Assembly: GCF_000002995.4 (NCBI RefSeq)
Contig: NW_025062476.1
Coordinates: 1,495,501 to 1,559,500 of the forward strand
Length of the DNA stretch: 64,000 bases
Direction of reading: 5' to 3'
Source of the DNA: Brugia malayi
Lineage: Eukaryota > Nematoda > Chromadorea > Rhabditida > Onchocercidae
A program made the position numbers and the translations under genes. Positions 24,841-42,960 of this stretch are shown here, in pieces (position 1 is the first letter of the stretch; every line of letters starts with the position of its first letter). Below the pieces are notes generated by a model, which was not told where the DNA came from, did no database searches, and worked only from the letters and a program-made list of their open reading frames with translations.

Positions 24841-26718
24841 ATGTTGGGTTTGGTGAATTTACCTAGTGAATGTGTTGATTTCTACGCACAACCAAAGAAA
24901 ACGCACAATAGTTTTACATTTTTTGGACAATGCAAGAATAAACCAACAGTTTCCTATAGAAATGGTTAAAATATTTTTATGCATTTTAAAATGATTCATA
25001 ATTGAAAAGAAATTTAATGTTTTTTTTTTTTAATTATTCAAAATTCTTTTCATTTTAATAACAATAAAAATGAAACGAAGGAATTTTTTTTTAATGCTAA
25101 TTTAAATTTAATTGAAAAGCTAAATTAAGTGATTTTTCGACGAAGGAACTTTAATATTAATTTAAATCTGATTGAAAAGCTAAATTAAGTGATTTTTCGA
25201 CGAAGGAACTTTAATATTAATTTAAATTTGATTGAAAAGCTAAATTAAGTGATTTTTCGACGAAGGAACTTTAATATTAATTTAAATTTGATTGAAAAGC
25301 TAAAACGAATTAAATATGATTAATAATGCAAAAAAAGAAAAAAAAATAATATTAATTTAAATTTGATTGAAAAGCTAAACGAATTAAATATGATTAATAA
25401 TGCAAAAAAGAAAAAAAAAAACGAATGATTTGTTATCACATACGAATCATTTTATATGTATATATTAAAGAATATTAGCATAAATTATCAGTATCTAATT
25501 AATAACATAAATTATCAGTATCTAATTAATAACATAAATTATCAGTATCTAATTGATAGCGTGAATTATCAGTATCTAATTGATAACGAATAGAACTGAT
25601 CAATTTATCAATTTTTCATTCAAATGATAAATGAATGAAAATTTTTTTTTTTTTTTTTTGCAGATGGACGTCGAATTATTGATGGAAAACTAGAGATGAA
25701 GAAAGAACCGCATGAAATGTGGAATAATTTGCTAATTAATTTACTTATAAAAAGTATTTCAACAAAACATTCTGATGAAATCAATGAAAAAATGTATGAA
25801 CAACAATTAAATGGTTCGTTTCAATAATATTTAAAACAATTATGAAAAATGAAATGGTAGGGAAAAAATGCCAGAAATGAAGTAACTCGTAAGTATTACT
25901 TTAGCAAATAGAGTAGAAGGATGACTTTGCCAGAGATGAAATACCTGTAAGTATTACTTTAGCAAATAGAGTAGAAGGATGACTTTGCCAGAGATGAAAT
26001 ACCTGTAAGTATTACTTTAGCAAATAGAGTAGAAGGATGACTTTGCCAGGAATGAAATAACCCGTAAGTATTACTTTAGCAAATAGAGTAGAAGGATACC
26101 CGTAAGTATTACTTTAGCAAATAGAGTAGAAGGATGACTTTAATTATACAAATTTGCATATGCTTAAAGCTTTTTGTTGTTTGTTATTTATCGATATTTG
26201 CTTATTGATCATAGCTAAATGTACATATTTTGCAGATTCATCAAAAATTTCATCCATAAATAATGATACTACGATGAAATCAATTCTTCCACAAAATTCA
26301 AAATCGACAGTGTTAACAACAATGTTAAATATTAATTCAATAAAGTCGAACAAAAGAAATAAATATGGCAAATGAAAAACGATGAAACTTATTCTGATTG
26401 AAAGACGACTATATTAAGAGTAATATTTATCAAAATAATCCTGCTAAGGTCTCAGAAAACAATTTCAACTTTTATTTATTTATTTATTTTGCTGATTTAA
26501 TTGTTTACCAAATGGATGGATCTCAATGGATCATTATTGACAATACGTTTCTTTTATTCGTTGCAATCAGTATTAACATTATAGTGATAACATTTTGCAT
26601 TCAAAATAATATCAGGAAAGTGATAAGAACAACAATGAAATTTAGTAAATTTGATAAATGCAGGATGTCGGATATTTTGTCTCCAATAAGATTTCATCGT
26701 GTTTATCAATTAGTTTAA
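24841..26718 (+). CDS. Unrecognised gene, possible single-pass membrane protein
   Basis: I do not recognise this gene. Exons 24841-24964, 25664-25813 and 26236-26375 join in phase (1,1) into a 137-residue protein ending at TGA; each has good splice sites (GTTAAA/TTTGCAG, GTTCGT/TTTTGCAG). It begins MLGLVNLPSECVDFY, has two Cys in exon 1 and a Lys/Asn/Ser-rich tail. Alternatively a GC donor at 26368 joins exon 3 in phase to 26456-26718, giving about 222 residues with a transmembrane helix (NTFLLFVAISINIIVITFCI) and a basic tail ending RFHRVYQLV. AATAAA at 26752-26757 fits that longer end. An acceptor TTTTTAG at 24785-24791 lies 49 bases before the ATG. Another frame from that acceptor reads ILYPCQQITNRSIEQCW before a stop, so the true 5' end may differ. 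Confidence 0.4.
25080..25423. repeat. 60-bp tandem repeat passing into a ~72-bp duplication
   Basis: CGACGAAGGAACTTTAATAT recurs at exactly 60-base spacing (25139, 25199, 25259). It is followed by two copies of a block ending AATATGATTAATAATGCAAA. Lies in the first intron of the orphan gene. Confidence 0.9.
25476..25595. repeat. ~27-bp tandem repeat (ATAAATTATCAGTATCTAAT)
   Basis: Four copies of AACATAAATTATCAGTATCTAATTAAT, the last two with AATTGATAGCG/AATTGATAACG ends. Confidence 0.9.
25868..26140. repeat. 58-bp tandem repeat carrying GTAAGT and TTTAG in each unit
   Basis: GTAAGTATTACTTTAG occurs at 25889, 25947, 26005, 26063 and 26102: spacing 58, 58, 58, then a truncated 39-base copy. 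Each unit also has AAATAGAGTAGAAGGATGAC. It lies in the second intron of the orphan gene. Confidence 0.95.
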
Positions 26719-26751
26719 AAATATTTGAATATAATATCAAAAGAAAAAAAA

Positions 26752-26757
26752 AATAAA
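26752..26757 (+). terminator. Candidate polyadenylation signal of the orphan gene
   Basis: AATAAA 34 bases after the stop codon of the membrane-helix exon ending at 26718. Confidence 0.4.
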
Positions 26758-28753
26758 GATCATTCTTGATTTTCTTAAGAAATCGTAATAATTAATTCAA
26801 AATTTAACACAATGAAATCTTATCAAAGAATAATTTAGCTAAACTTTGTTAAATTTTTGATAGAAAAAAAAAAAAAAGAAAAAGGTAAAACTTTAAATTG
26901 CTAAAATTAATTTCTTTTTTTTTTTTAATTTTTACTTATATTTATTTGATTTATATCAGTTATTGAAATAACTTTTTTTTTCATTTTTCTTTTTGTTTTT
27001 TGACTTATTGCATAAATATGATAAGAAGAAGTTTTCAGGAGAATTTAGGAATTTTTGAAATAATTTTGATTTTTTTTTAAAAATTTCATTTTTATTCTTT
27101 TTCACTTTTTTTTTTCCCATTTCATTTCTCCTTATTACTTCTCTTATTTCATATTATGCAATTTAATTATTCAAATGAAAATGAACGATCGATGACTTTT
27201 CTTGTCATCGTAATCAATCAATCATATAAATATTTTTATGATCAAATCAAATTCTTTGATATTAAAAATAATAAAATTTGTTAATATAATTAATTTTTTA
27301 ATTTCATTTTTCATCTGTAATTATTATATTTGAAAACTTTTATTCGAAAAAGAATGTTCGAATTTATGCAAATGACAAATGCGCATCCAAAGATTTAAGT
27401 TTAATTTTTGTAACTGATAGAGTGACTAGATTTTAATTCGAATTTAATTAATTACGATTTGCAATTAATTGAATAATTTGTAATCACTCTAAATAATATA
27501 ATGATTTTTTTCCATAGAACACATTTCCGAAATTATATAGAATTCCAAATTTGCAGTATTATTTACAAATACATTTTGCATTTTAAAAATTTTTATCCTG
27601 TAAAATGTATTATGATATAATATGATTTACTGATTTAATATTCCGATTTTCCGGAATATTTCACTTTTTTTTTCATTTGTTATTCTATCCTTGGAATAAT
27701 TTCTAAATATTATTGTTAAGAAAATTATTTCATATCTCACAATTTATTATTTTCTTTTATTAATTATAAAGTGTTGATATATTCTGTATTTCATTTCATC
27801 AGAATTACACTCTAATATTATTTATTCTATTCCGAAAAAAAAAAAAGTGTAAAATATTTTGTGAATAAACTACTGTTGGATGATAGTATCGTTATTTTGG
27901 TGATAACAAAGTGATAAATTTGATTTTCCCAATTAAAACAATTAAAATTTTATCAAAGACAAATGGACAAATAGAAAATATTTTGTTCATTTTTTTTTTT
28001 TTCTACAAAAAAAATTTTTTGCATAATAAATTAATTTTATTATTATTGTTACGAATGATTTCTCAAAAAGTTACACTTTTCCACTTAATTTCAATAATTT
28101 CGATAATAAAATTTTTTTCATATAAATTCAAAAACTTTTTTTTTTCACCAATTTAATTCTTTTAATTAATTAAAAGTATCAAAATTACAAAGAAATTTTA
28201 TTCATAAATATTTTATAAATAAAAAATTTTTATGTCATTTTTTTTTCTTTCTTTTTTTATCACTTTAACAATTTGTATATATAAAATATTTTTTTAATAA
28301 AAATTCTTTTGCAATTTCTTTTTTTAATTTTGATAGAAAAGAAAAAAAAAGTTATTTTAACTAGCATTTCGAGTGATAGCTAAGATCTGTCTAAAATTAT
28401 GCACTGGTAATTCCCGGGAGAATAATTAATCTTTTGCTAAATTTCAAATTTGAATAATGTAATCTTTCCTCCCTCTTTTTTTAATAGAAGTAACTATTAA
28501 GAGAGAAATTACAATAATTTGTTATTATCTTTAGAATGAAAATAAAACTTTGTTGATTGAATTTAATCGAAATTTTAGTTTAAAGTATAAAAATTGTAAA
28601 TGAATTATGAGCTACTACTACTACTACTACTATTATTATTATTTTTCGATTCGTAAAAATTGGAAGATAACAAAGTATTGCAATGAAAAGTTTATTGATA
28701 TGTAATGATAAAGCAGCTATTAATGTTAAAATGAAATTTTATGATAATGATCA

Positions 28754-28766
28754 AGGTCAGAGGTCA
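28754..28766 (+). promoter_or_regulatory. Perfect DR1 nuclear-receptor-type site
   Basis: AGGTCAGAGGTCA: two AGGTCA half-sites separated by one base, the consensus for HNF4/RXR-type receptors, a family greatly expanded in nematodes. Further half-sites (AAGGTCA twice, TGACCT once) occur at 29230-29292. Binding is not shown. Confidence 0.3.
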
Positions 28767-30413
28767 TAGAGTGAATCTCTTTCTAGTGAATCTCTCTTTC
28801 TATCAAAGAGTGAATCTCTCTCTATGCATATTTCAAACTTATAAATATATATTTTATATGTTTACCCACTATTATAGTTAAATTTTATGCAAATTAAAAA
28901 AGTTTCTTATCAAAAAATATATAAAAAAATTTCGATTTAAAAAAAAAAAAAGTAAGTCAGAATCAAATAGTATTATTTAAAAGTTTCATATCTTATTTTT
29001 CATACAATAATAAGATTTATTGCTTTTTTAACATATCTGAATTCCTATTATTATTAATTATTTATTATCATTAATTATTATTATTAATTATTATTAATTA
29101 TTATTATTGACGACGACTTCAGGCTATAATTTTAATAAAAAAATTTGTGACAAAATAATGAGTCAACTTTTTCTCTCCCAAAAAAAAAAGACTTTATAGA
29201 TTTTCAGGTCAGTACATTTCATGGATCAGGAAACAACAGATAAGGTCATTCCTTACTAAAGGTCATGAGATATCAATTACAGATATTGACCTGATATTAG
29301 AGTTATATCACAAATGTGATAGCAAATATAACAATGTGATAATAAAAATACTGTGTGAATGGAATTAATAATTTTTTTTTTTTTAAATTAAATGGCAAAT
29401 TATGCAAATTTGGTGTTTATTTTTTATAATCATTGCTCACATCACTGATGGCATTTAACAACGAACTTCGAAATTTGTTAAATGAAAGAGAAGAAAAAGG
29501 CATAATTTCAAAATTATTCATTCATTTTTCAATTACAATTTAAAATTTCCATTAACAATTAATATTCTTTCAATTAGCTCATCAATGATATATTTTATAT
29601 TTCAAAATTTATATTTTTTGAAATGGAAATTTTTATTGCTTTTTGCAGCAGTATTTAAAGAAATTTCCAATATTAGTAATAGAAATTCTCAATATATCTG
29701 ATTTTTTTATAAAGCTAAAAAAAAAGCTAAAATTTAAAAATCGATATGGGCATGTTAAATTTAACTAATCAATTTTTGGATGAGAGAAGAAAATGTATAT
29801 TTAATTTTAAGTGATTTAATTTTACAATGAAATGGAGAAATTCATTGCATTGTTTTTATGTTTGCTATAAAAATAAATGTAATGCATTTTCAAAAATTTC
29901 AATTTGTTTTCTTGCAAAGTTTATCCAATAACAATTATGAAAAGAAGTGAAATGGATGTAAGATGAAATTAAAATAAATTTTGACACTTTTTTATTGATA
30001 CATTACAAAGAGGAACAGAATTAACAACAAATTATAGTTAATATTTTTGTAGTAATTTTTTTTTTTTTTTGATAAGAAAATATTTTAGTAATTAAAGCTA
30101 TTTACTAATTAAATTTTTTTTCGGAATAAAATGATAAAATTATAGATTAAAATTTTATAAATTTTATTTTTTCCTATAATTTATTTGCATTAATTTATTC
30201 ATTTAGAAGCACTTATCTTCATCCAAATTATTTTATTATTAATGATTAATTCATAACAATTAGCTGTTGACAGCTTATGATTTTAATTTAATCGAAATAC
30301 ACTAAATTTATTTTCTTTCCTAAATTCGTAAGATTTTTCTAAATTTTAAATTCGTAAGTTTATCGCTATTACATGTCTATCAATAATCGATTTTTGTTTA
30401 AGATAAATCAAAA

Positions 30414-30500
30414 TTGCACCTCTCAACCGACGTACGTTCAGATTACGTGAAAGATTTACGTCACTCATGCAATTTTACTTATTTTTTATTGTAGGTGCAA
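30414..30500. other. Short inverted-repeat segment rich in ACGT
   Basis: TTGCACCT at 30414-30421 and AGGTGCAA at 30493-30500 form an 8-base inverted repeat around a complex stretch containing GACGTACGTTC, ACGTGA and TTACGTCAC. It could be a miniature element remnant or a hairpin; the arms are too short to decide. Confidence 0.2.
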
Positions 30501-33500
30501 ACATTTCTCAAACTTAAGTTATAATTTCATAATTATAATAACAATGATGACGATGATGATGATGATGATGATGATGTTAATAGAATTGTATTTTTATAGT
30601 TATTCTAGCAATGATAATTGCGTGTATTTTTATTACTATAATAATAAATAATAACAATAATAATGATAATCATAGTGATAATGATAATGATAATGAGTAT
30701 AATATTGCGAATAGAAAAAAGTAAATAATTGTAAGAAAAGTTCGTTCAAAGAAAAAGTAAAAAACTTCCTTCAACTTGTTTTTTTTTTTTTTTTTTTTCT
30801 AAAAAGAAATTATTTTTGTTTACAAATAACTTTTGCCATCATTACTGACATCATCAATCATTTAATTTACTCAAATCTTAAAATCTATTAAATTTATTTC
30901 ATATTTTATCAAAGAATTTAAACATATTTCAATCCATACTAGGAGAATTTATTGAAATTAAAAACAAAATTCTCTTTAATCATTCTGCTATAGCTATTAT
31001 TAAAAGTGTTATTTCTTTTCGCTTTTCTTTTTTTCTTTTTGCTTTCAGTTTTAAAAAAAAAAAAAAGAGTCCAATAAGTATGCAAACATTTTTGTTTACT
31101 GAATTTTGAAAATATTTAACAATGCCGCTTGGATCGATTGTAGAAAATCTATGCATTATGTGCTCATTTGTCCTCAAAAAAAAAAAAAAAAAAAAGTTTT
31201 GTAAAATTTCGTTTATTTCTTTTCGTTATTTCATTTTGATTAAAAAACTAAAACTAATTTTTCGTTTTCTTTGTTCCTTCTTCTTTTTATCTAAACTTTC
31301 ATCAATTCTCTCTGGTTAAAAAGCCTAAGCTTGCCTTGGCTACAGATGTACAGCTCTTTTTGCATAATAGCTTAGGTTTTCTGGCTTCTCTCGTTTACTT
31401 CGATTTTTATAAATTGCAAGACAGAAAATAGCTTGGCCAAAGCTAGAGAAAAAGATGAAGAAAGATTAGTCAATATGAATGCATTTTTCATCTATAAAGT
31501 AAAAAGCCTAGTAATCGTTAAGGGTATTCAGGCTTGTTTGCTCTACATTCAGCATTAGTCTCTTCTATTTGTCTGTGTGCTAGCAAAAGGAAACTAGGAC
31601 TAGGCTCATAAATGCTAGAGAGAAGACTATCAAAACTAATGGCCAAACTAGAAATGTATATTTTTGCATCTCTCATCTCTATTTCATCTATCCTTTTTCA
31701 TTGCTATAAATTTATTGTTTAAATCTTTTATATATTCTACCGATCAAATGCTTTATATTTAAGCTATTGCACACGTGCTATCATCTAGGCTTATTATTTA
31801 TTTAAAGCTTTAACTTATTATTTTCTCTGTTTTTGGCCTATATTTCTTGCAAATTCAATTTGATTGCATAAATTAAATTTATGAAATCAATTCTGATTTC
31901 CATGAATTTATCACATTTTTTTTTTTTTTTTTTTTCATAAAAAAAGGCAAAAAAAAATTTTTTTTTTTAAATTTAGCAAAAAATTTAAGACAATAATTAG
32001 ATATTAACTTTCTGAAATATTAGCATTAATTGATATATTCTAGAAAAATGATATAAATGTTTACATTTAGCATTGAAATGAGCAAATAATTTTACATATA
32101 ATTATCTGATAATGTCATTTAGATAGTTTAAAAAAGAAAAAATTGTCACAGCTATAAATTAGGTGAGAATTTTTCTCGACCATTTACAATTATAGTTGAA
32201 AATTTTTAGAAATTTTATATGAATAAATTTGCAATTTTAATAATTACTACCAAATTGTTCAATTAATTCTATCATTTTTTTCATCTAAATTTAATTTTAA
32301 ACTTTTTTTAAACTTAACATTTCAACAATAACTTTCTTTCTTTCCTTTTCTTTTCTTTTTCAATGAAAATAAGGGAAAAAATAAAATGAAGCAAAAATTT
32401 TGCTTATTGAAAATATTCGATCATTATTTTTTTTATTTTTATTTTTCACTCACATCACTGAAATTGCTCAATTCAATTTCTCTTCAAAATATTATCATAC
32501 AGAGATATATTCCCTCTCTCTCTCTCTCTCTCTTTGAATAATAAACAAAATGCATCAAATTGTAATCATCTCTTATTATAATTTCAATTTTTTTTTTTTG
32601 AAAGATACTTTTCATTTCTTTTTTTCAATTCTTATATGAAATTGAATATTTAAAGTTCATTTCAATCAGTTATAAAAAGCTAAAAGTATTGTTAAAATTT
32701 TATAATTCGATCATATCACATTTTTAAGCATACATATTCATAATTTTAATATAGCTAAGATTAATTTATTGACATATATTTCAAATTCTTAGATTACATT
32801 GTTTACTATGAGAGAGAGAGAAGAGGGAGAGAGAGGGAGAGGGAGAGAGGGAGAGAGAGATTTATATAAGTTTATATTTTCTGTAACATTTATTTCACTT
32901 GAAATAGATAATTACTGTATTCAGAATATATTTGAATATACATTGAAGTGGCAAATAAAACTAATTTCAAAACTAATCTTTAAACCATTTCAATTTGATA
33001 TTTTACTATTAGAAGAAATTATTACAATTAATTTTTTTTTTCACAAAAAAAAGTTCATTTTAATCTTGTAATATTATTTTAAAAATATTATTTCTGCTAC
33101 TGTATGCTATTATTTTGGTTAAATAATTGTAAATAAGTAAATGAAAAGTTAGATTAAATCAATAAATGAATTAAATGAAAATTGACTGAAATTATTTTAG
33201 TTTTTGATGAAATAAATTAATGTGACATTTTTTTTTTTTTTTTTTTTGTTAACAAAGTAATAATTTGAATTCGTCATTTCATTCATTAATTTCAGTATAA
33301 CAAATAAATGATTTTCTTCCTTTTTTGTTTTTTGTTTTTTGTTTTTTGTTTTTGTTTTATGTAATCAATCAGTCCTTTAAATATAGGCCAATAACACTTA
33401 CCCTCTCTCTCCCTCTCTCTCTCTTTCTCTCTCTGTATATTGTTTTCTTTTCCCTTTTCTCTCACAAAAAAATTTATTTATTCCGCCTCTTCTCTCTCTC

Positions 33501-33847
33501 TCCCTCTCTTTTGTTTTGTTTTGTTTTTTAAAATTTCACATTAATTTATAACATTTGATATAGTTTATTATAAATAACAAATGTAGAATTAGTATAACAA
33601 AAGAAATAACAGTTTAGAGATAATTTAGTATAAAATTAATAAATAATCAAAAATTTGATTAATAAATTTAAAAAAAAAAAAAAAAAATTTAACATTCCAA
33701 TCATTTATTAATTTTGATCTCGCTATGATCTCGATCAAACGAAATGATAAAATCTTTGGTAATTCTTTGTTAAATTTATTAACAACAACAAAAAAAAAAA
33801 AAAACCATAAATAATGACATGAAATATAATGAAATTCTATTGCTGTT

Positions 33848-34100
33848 GTAGTTTTACTTTAAAATTTGATTGAACACAATTTGATTTATCGATTTTTTTT
33901 TTAAAAAAATTTTAAAGTTACATTTTTAAAGTTAAAATTTCAATAATTTTATAGTTATAAATATGTTCAATTAAATTTATATGTAGAAAATATATTGATG
34001 TATGAATAGAAGGTACTATTAATTAATATTTTATTTTTAAATTGTACTTTAAAATTTGATTGAACACAATTTGATTTATCGATTTTTTTTTTTTTTTTTT
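33848..34100. repeat. Two copies of a ~50-base block before snt-1
   Basis: GTACTTTAAAATTTGATTGA plus CACAATTTGATTTATCGATT occurs at about 33855-33895 and again at 34045-34085, 190 bases apart, with similar flanks (AATTTTAAAG/AAATTACAT). Confidence 0.85.
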
Positions 34101-34173
34101 TTCAATAATTTTAAAATTACATTAATATATAGAAAATATACTGGTGAATGAGTAAAAGGACTAAGAAAAGGAA

Positions 34174-39675
<5,502 letters not shown>

Positions 39676-40821
39676 AATTCGATTTAGCTTTTTGTAATCG
39701 TCTTTTTTTTTTCCGGTACAACGCTTCCGGAACAATTCTTCTTCTTCATCTTTTCAAAGAATCAACAATTCTTTGGTTTTAATGTGTTTCCGGAAATGCT
39801 AAAATAATATTCTATTTTCAATAATTCATGTAGAAATTGTAAATATAAATATTTTAGTGTCAAATCGATTAATCATATTCGATTTTTTTTTTTTTAATAA
39901 TGCATTCATTATTTTCGGAAAAATTTCATTTATAAAATAATATATAGAATAGTTGGTTGATTTTTTTTTTTAAACTTTAAAAACAAAATTTATTTATTTA
40001 TTTGTGCAGAAATCAATTAATATTGCACACTAAATTTGTTAAAATAACTATGAAAAATTAATTATTTTATTATTCATTTATTAAAATAATAAAAATTATT
40101 GTTTTGAAAATTTCGGGTTCAAACTGTTAAATTATTTGTGTTAAAAATTCCTATTTTCCTCTTCTCATACACTTTAAGTTTTTGTGATAATAAAACTTTT
40201 TTATTTTTCATTTTCTCTCTCTTTCTCTCTCTCTCCCTCTAACCCTTTCATTTTTTTGCTTTTTTATTTTACAAATTGCATCTATTTTTCTTTTTTTTGA
40301 AATGATCAATTATAAGATTCTATTTATATATTAAAAAATTTTTATCCTTCAATTATTTGTAATTATTACTTATACCTCTTCCTGAAAAATTTTTTCTCTT
40401 AAAAATGTGTTAAATATTAATATCAAATTTCCTTTTTTAACTTACTTTAAAAGTTAATTTTTTAAAATTTTACAAAAAATAGAGCATGTCAAAAGGTTTT
40501 TTTTTTTTTCTCAAAAAATTTAAAAAATAAATTATTGACAAAGTTTAGGAAGGGATATAAAATGTAAATTTAAACTGATTTTTTTAACAGAATTATTTGA
40601 AATCTGATAGAAAGATTTTTTTTTTTTCTCTTTCCTTTTTCTTTTTTTTTAAAAAATTTTGAAAATGTCATATGAGATAGAAGCTAAACACGTGACATAT
40701 ATGTCAACAGACAGTTTTATTAATTTGCTTGATGTGACATCATTAAGTCAAATATGTCATAGTTTAAATTCATGAAACAATTTATTTTAAATTTTAACAT
40801 ATCTTCCTTTCAATAATCATA

Positions 40822-40864
40822 AAGTAAAGTAAAGTAAAGTAAAGTAAAGTAAAGTAAAGTAAAG
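40822..40864. repeat. AAAGT pentanucleotide microsatellite
   Basis: About eight uninterrupted AAAGT units. Confidence 0.95.
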
Positions 40865-41824
40865 AAAAACTTATAGGATTGATCTTGTGCAGAAAATTTG
40901 TAAAGTAAATTAATGAAAGTAAAATTAAATATTTGAAAGAAAAAAAAACGGATTTTTTGAAATTTCAAATATTTAAATTAGTATTTTTACCAAACTTTTT
41001 TTTTTATTTCAATTAATCAATATTGCTATGTTTTTTTTTTTTTTTTTATCATAAAAATCCTTTCTGATATATTTTTATAAAATTTGCAAAAATAGCACAA
41101 CAAAAATTGGTATAAAGTATTTATTTTGATGAAGTAAAAGTTTAAAAAAAAAAAAAAAAAAAATGATTTCAATTATTTGTTTAATATCTAAAAGTTTTCA
41201 TTGTTTAATACTGTATATGAAATAATTTTTAAATTTTAATAAAGTTATAAAAATTGTTGCTTTTACCAGTAGTATTTTTTTTTAATTTCAAATATTTGTA
41301 TGATTTATTTGATGTTAATTATTTCGAAGTTTTTTTTCTTCTTTTTTTTTTTTTGATAAACTCTGAAATCAATCATATAGCTTAAAGTTTTTTAAAACTA
41401 AATAAACCTTTTGCTATTATCATTCTATTATCATTTCCAATTCTAGTAGCATTAACTATTATCAGTAATTTTATTATTATCAATAGTTATCAACTAATTA
41501 ATTAATTATAATAATTGCATAGAATTTGTATTGATACTGTCTGTCTTTCTTTTTTTTTTTTTTTCCTACCATTTTATTTTATTTTCATTTTGTAAATAGT
41601 AAACAATGTATTATTTATTGTGCATCATAATTATACTAATATTTTATACAACAACAAATAATAATCTCACTATTGTAAATTTATTTATATTTACTATAAA
41701 ATTTGTTTCGATTAACAATGATAGCAGCAACTCTCAACAAATGATCTATAAAAATTGTGTTTATTAGACTAAAAGTATATTAAACATTCAAATGTTATTT
41801 GCGATTTTTTTTTTCAATAAATAA

Positions 41825-42085
41825 GAAGAAGATAATAGTAATACTTCACTTTTCAATACTTTTATTATCAGTTCTGTTTTCATATTAGATAATAGTAATA
41901 CTTTACTTTTTAATACTTTTATTATCAGTTCTAAATAATACTCTACTTTTCAATACTTTTATTATCAGTTCTGTTTTCATACTAGATAATAGTAATACTT
42001 TACTTTTTAATAACTTTTATTATTAGTTTTATTTTCAGTATTACTTTACTTTTTAATACTTTTATTATTAGTTCTGTTATGCAGA
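41825..42085. repeat. ~58-bp tandem repeat (TAATACTTTACTTTT)
   Basis: Four to five degenerate copies of TAGTAATACTTTACTTTTTA then ATACTTTTATTATCAGTTCT, first spacing 58 bases, later copies shortened. Confidence 0.85.
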
Positions 42086-42651
42086 ATTTCTCGTTTAAAA
42101 AATAAAAAAAAAAAATGGTACAATATATTAGGTTGTTTGGATCAAATTTAAATGAAAGAAGTTTTATCTTATCAAAATTTCCGTTACAATATCATAATAT
42201 TACAATACTACTTTACTAATTCTTAGATATGATAAAATAAAAGAATTAGAAATTCGAGCAATCTTTGCTATCTGCTTGAAATTGATTGAAAAATTCGAAA
42301 TTTAAGATAGAATAATTGAGAATAATAATTGAATTATTAAAATGTTTTCAGGTATAAATGCATTAATTTATTTAATACCTAAATAAAATTTATACAATAA
42401 GATGCTATTGATATTATATAACATTAATAGTTGTATAACACTAAATTAAAAGTAATGTAAAATTATAAAATTCATTAATTATTCATCTGAAAATAAAATT
42501 TTCAACTTTTTAGCTAAGCTATCAGTGATATCAATATAGAATTTAGGTTAATTTAAAATGCATATATATATATATATGTCAAAACTTACCTATTCCATAT
42601 GTCATAATGTCAAATTAAAAAAACATTTAAAAAGGCATCTAACATCATTCA

Positions 42652-42960
42652 TTGATAGGTGCAAAGTTATAGATGCTAAATTGACCTATCATAGATGCTA
42701 AAGTTGACCTGTCACAGATGCTAAATTGACCTGTCACAGATGCTAATGTTGACCTGTCATAGATGCTAAATTGACCTGTCACAGATACTAATGTTGACCT
42801 GTCATAGATGCTAAAGTTGACCTGTCATAGATGCTAAAGTTGACCTGTCATAGATGCTAAAGTTGACCTGTCATAGATGCTAAAGTTGACCTGTCATAGA
42901 TGCTAAAGTTGACCTGTCACAGATGCTAAATTGACCTGTCATATATGCTAAAATTGACTT
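42652..42960. repeat. 23-bp minisatellite containing TGACCTGTCA
   Basis: About 13 copies of TAGATGCTAAAGTTGACCTG followed by TCA, with 21-22-base variants lacking AG. Every copy carries TGACctGTCA, an imperfect dyad. On the minus strand it reads TGACAGGTCA, combining a TGACAG (Meis/TGIF-type) and an AGGTCA (nuclear receptor-type) core. Confidence 0.95.

Larger units (their letters stand above)
26758..34173. other. 7.4-kb gene-poor region upstream of snt-1
   Basis: No exon recognised on either strand. Content: homopolymers, TAC/TAT (28613-28640), TTA (29048-29105) and GAT (30548-30577) repeats, CT and GA tracts (32515-32535, 32808-32860, 33400-33436, 33490-33510). There is a nuclear-receptor-like site near 28754 and a less AT-rich patch at 31318-31850 rich in CTAG, GGCTT and TTAGG words. 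Short open stretches are Phe/Lys-rich and unconvincing. Confidence 0.55.

Noticed and set aside
25868..26140. CRISPR-like regular repeats
   Set aside because: Direct tandem repeats without unique spacers in a eukaryotic intron; the same holds for the 86-, 36-, 35- and 23-bp arrays.
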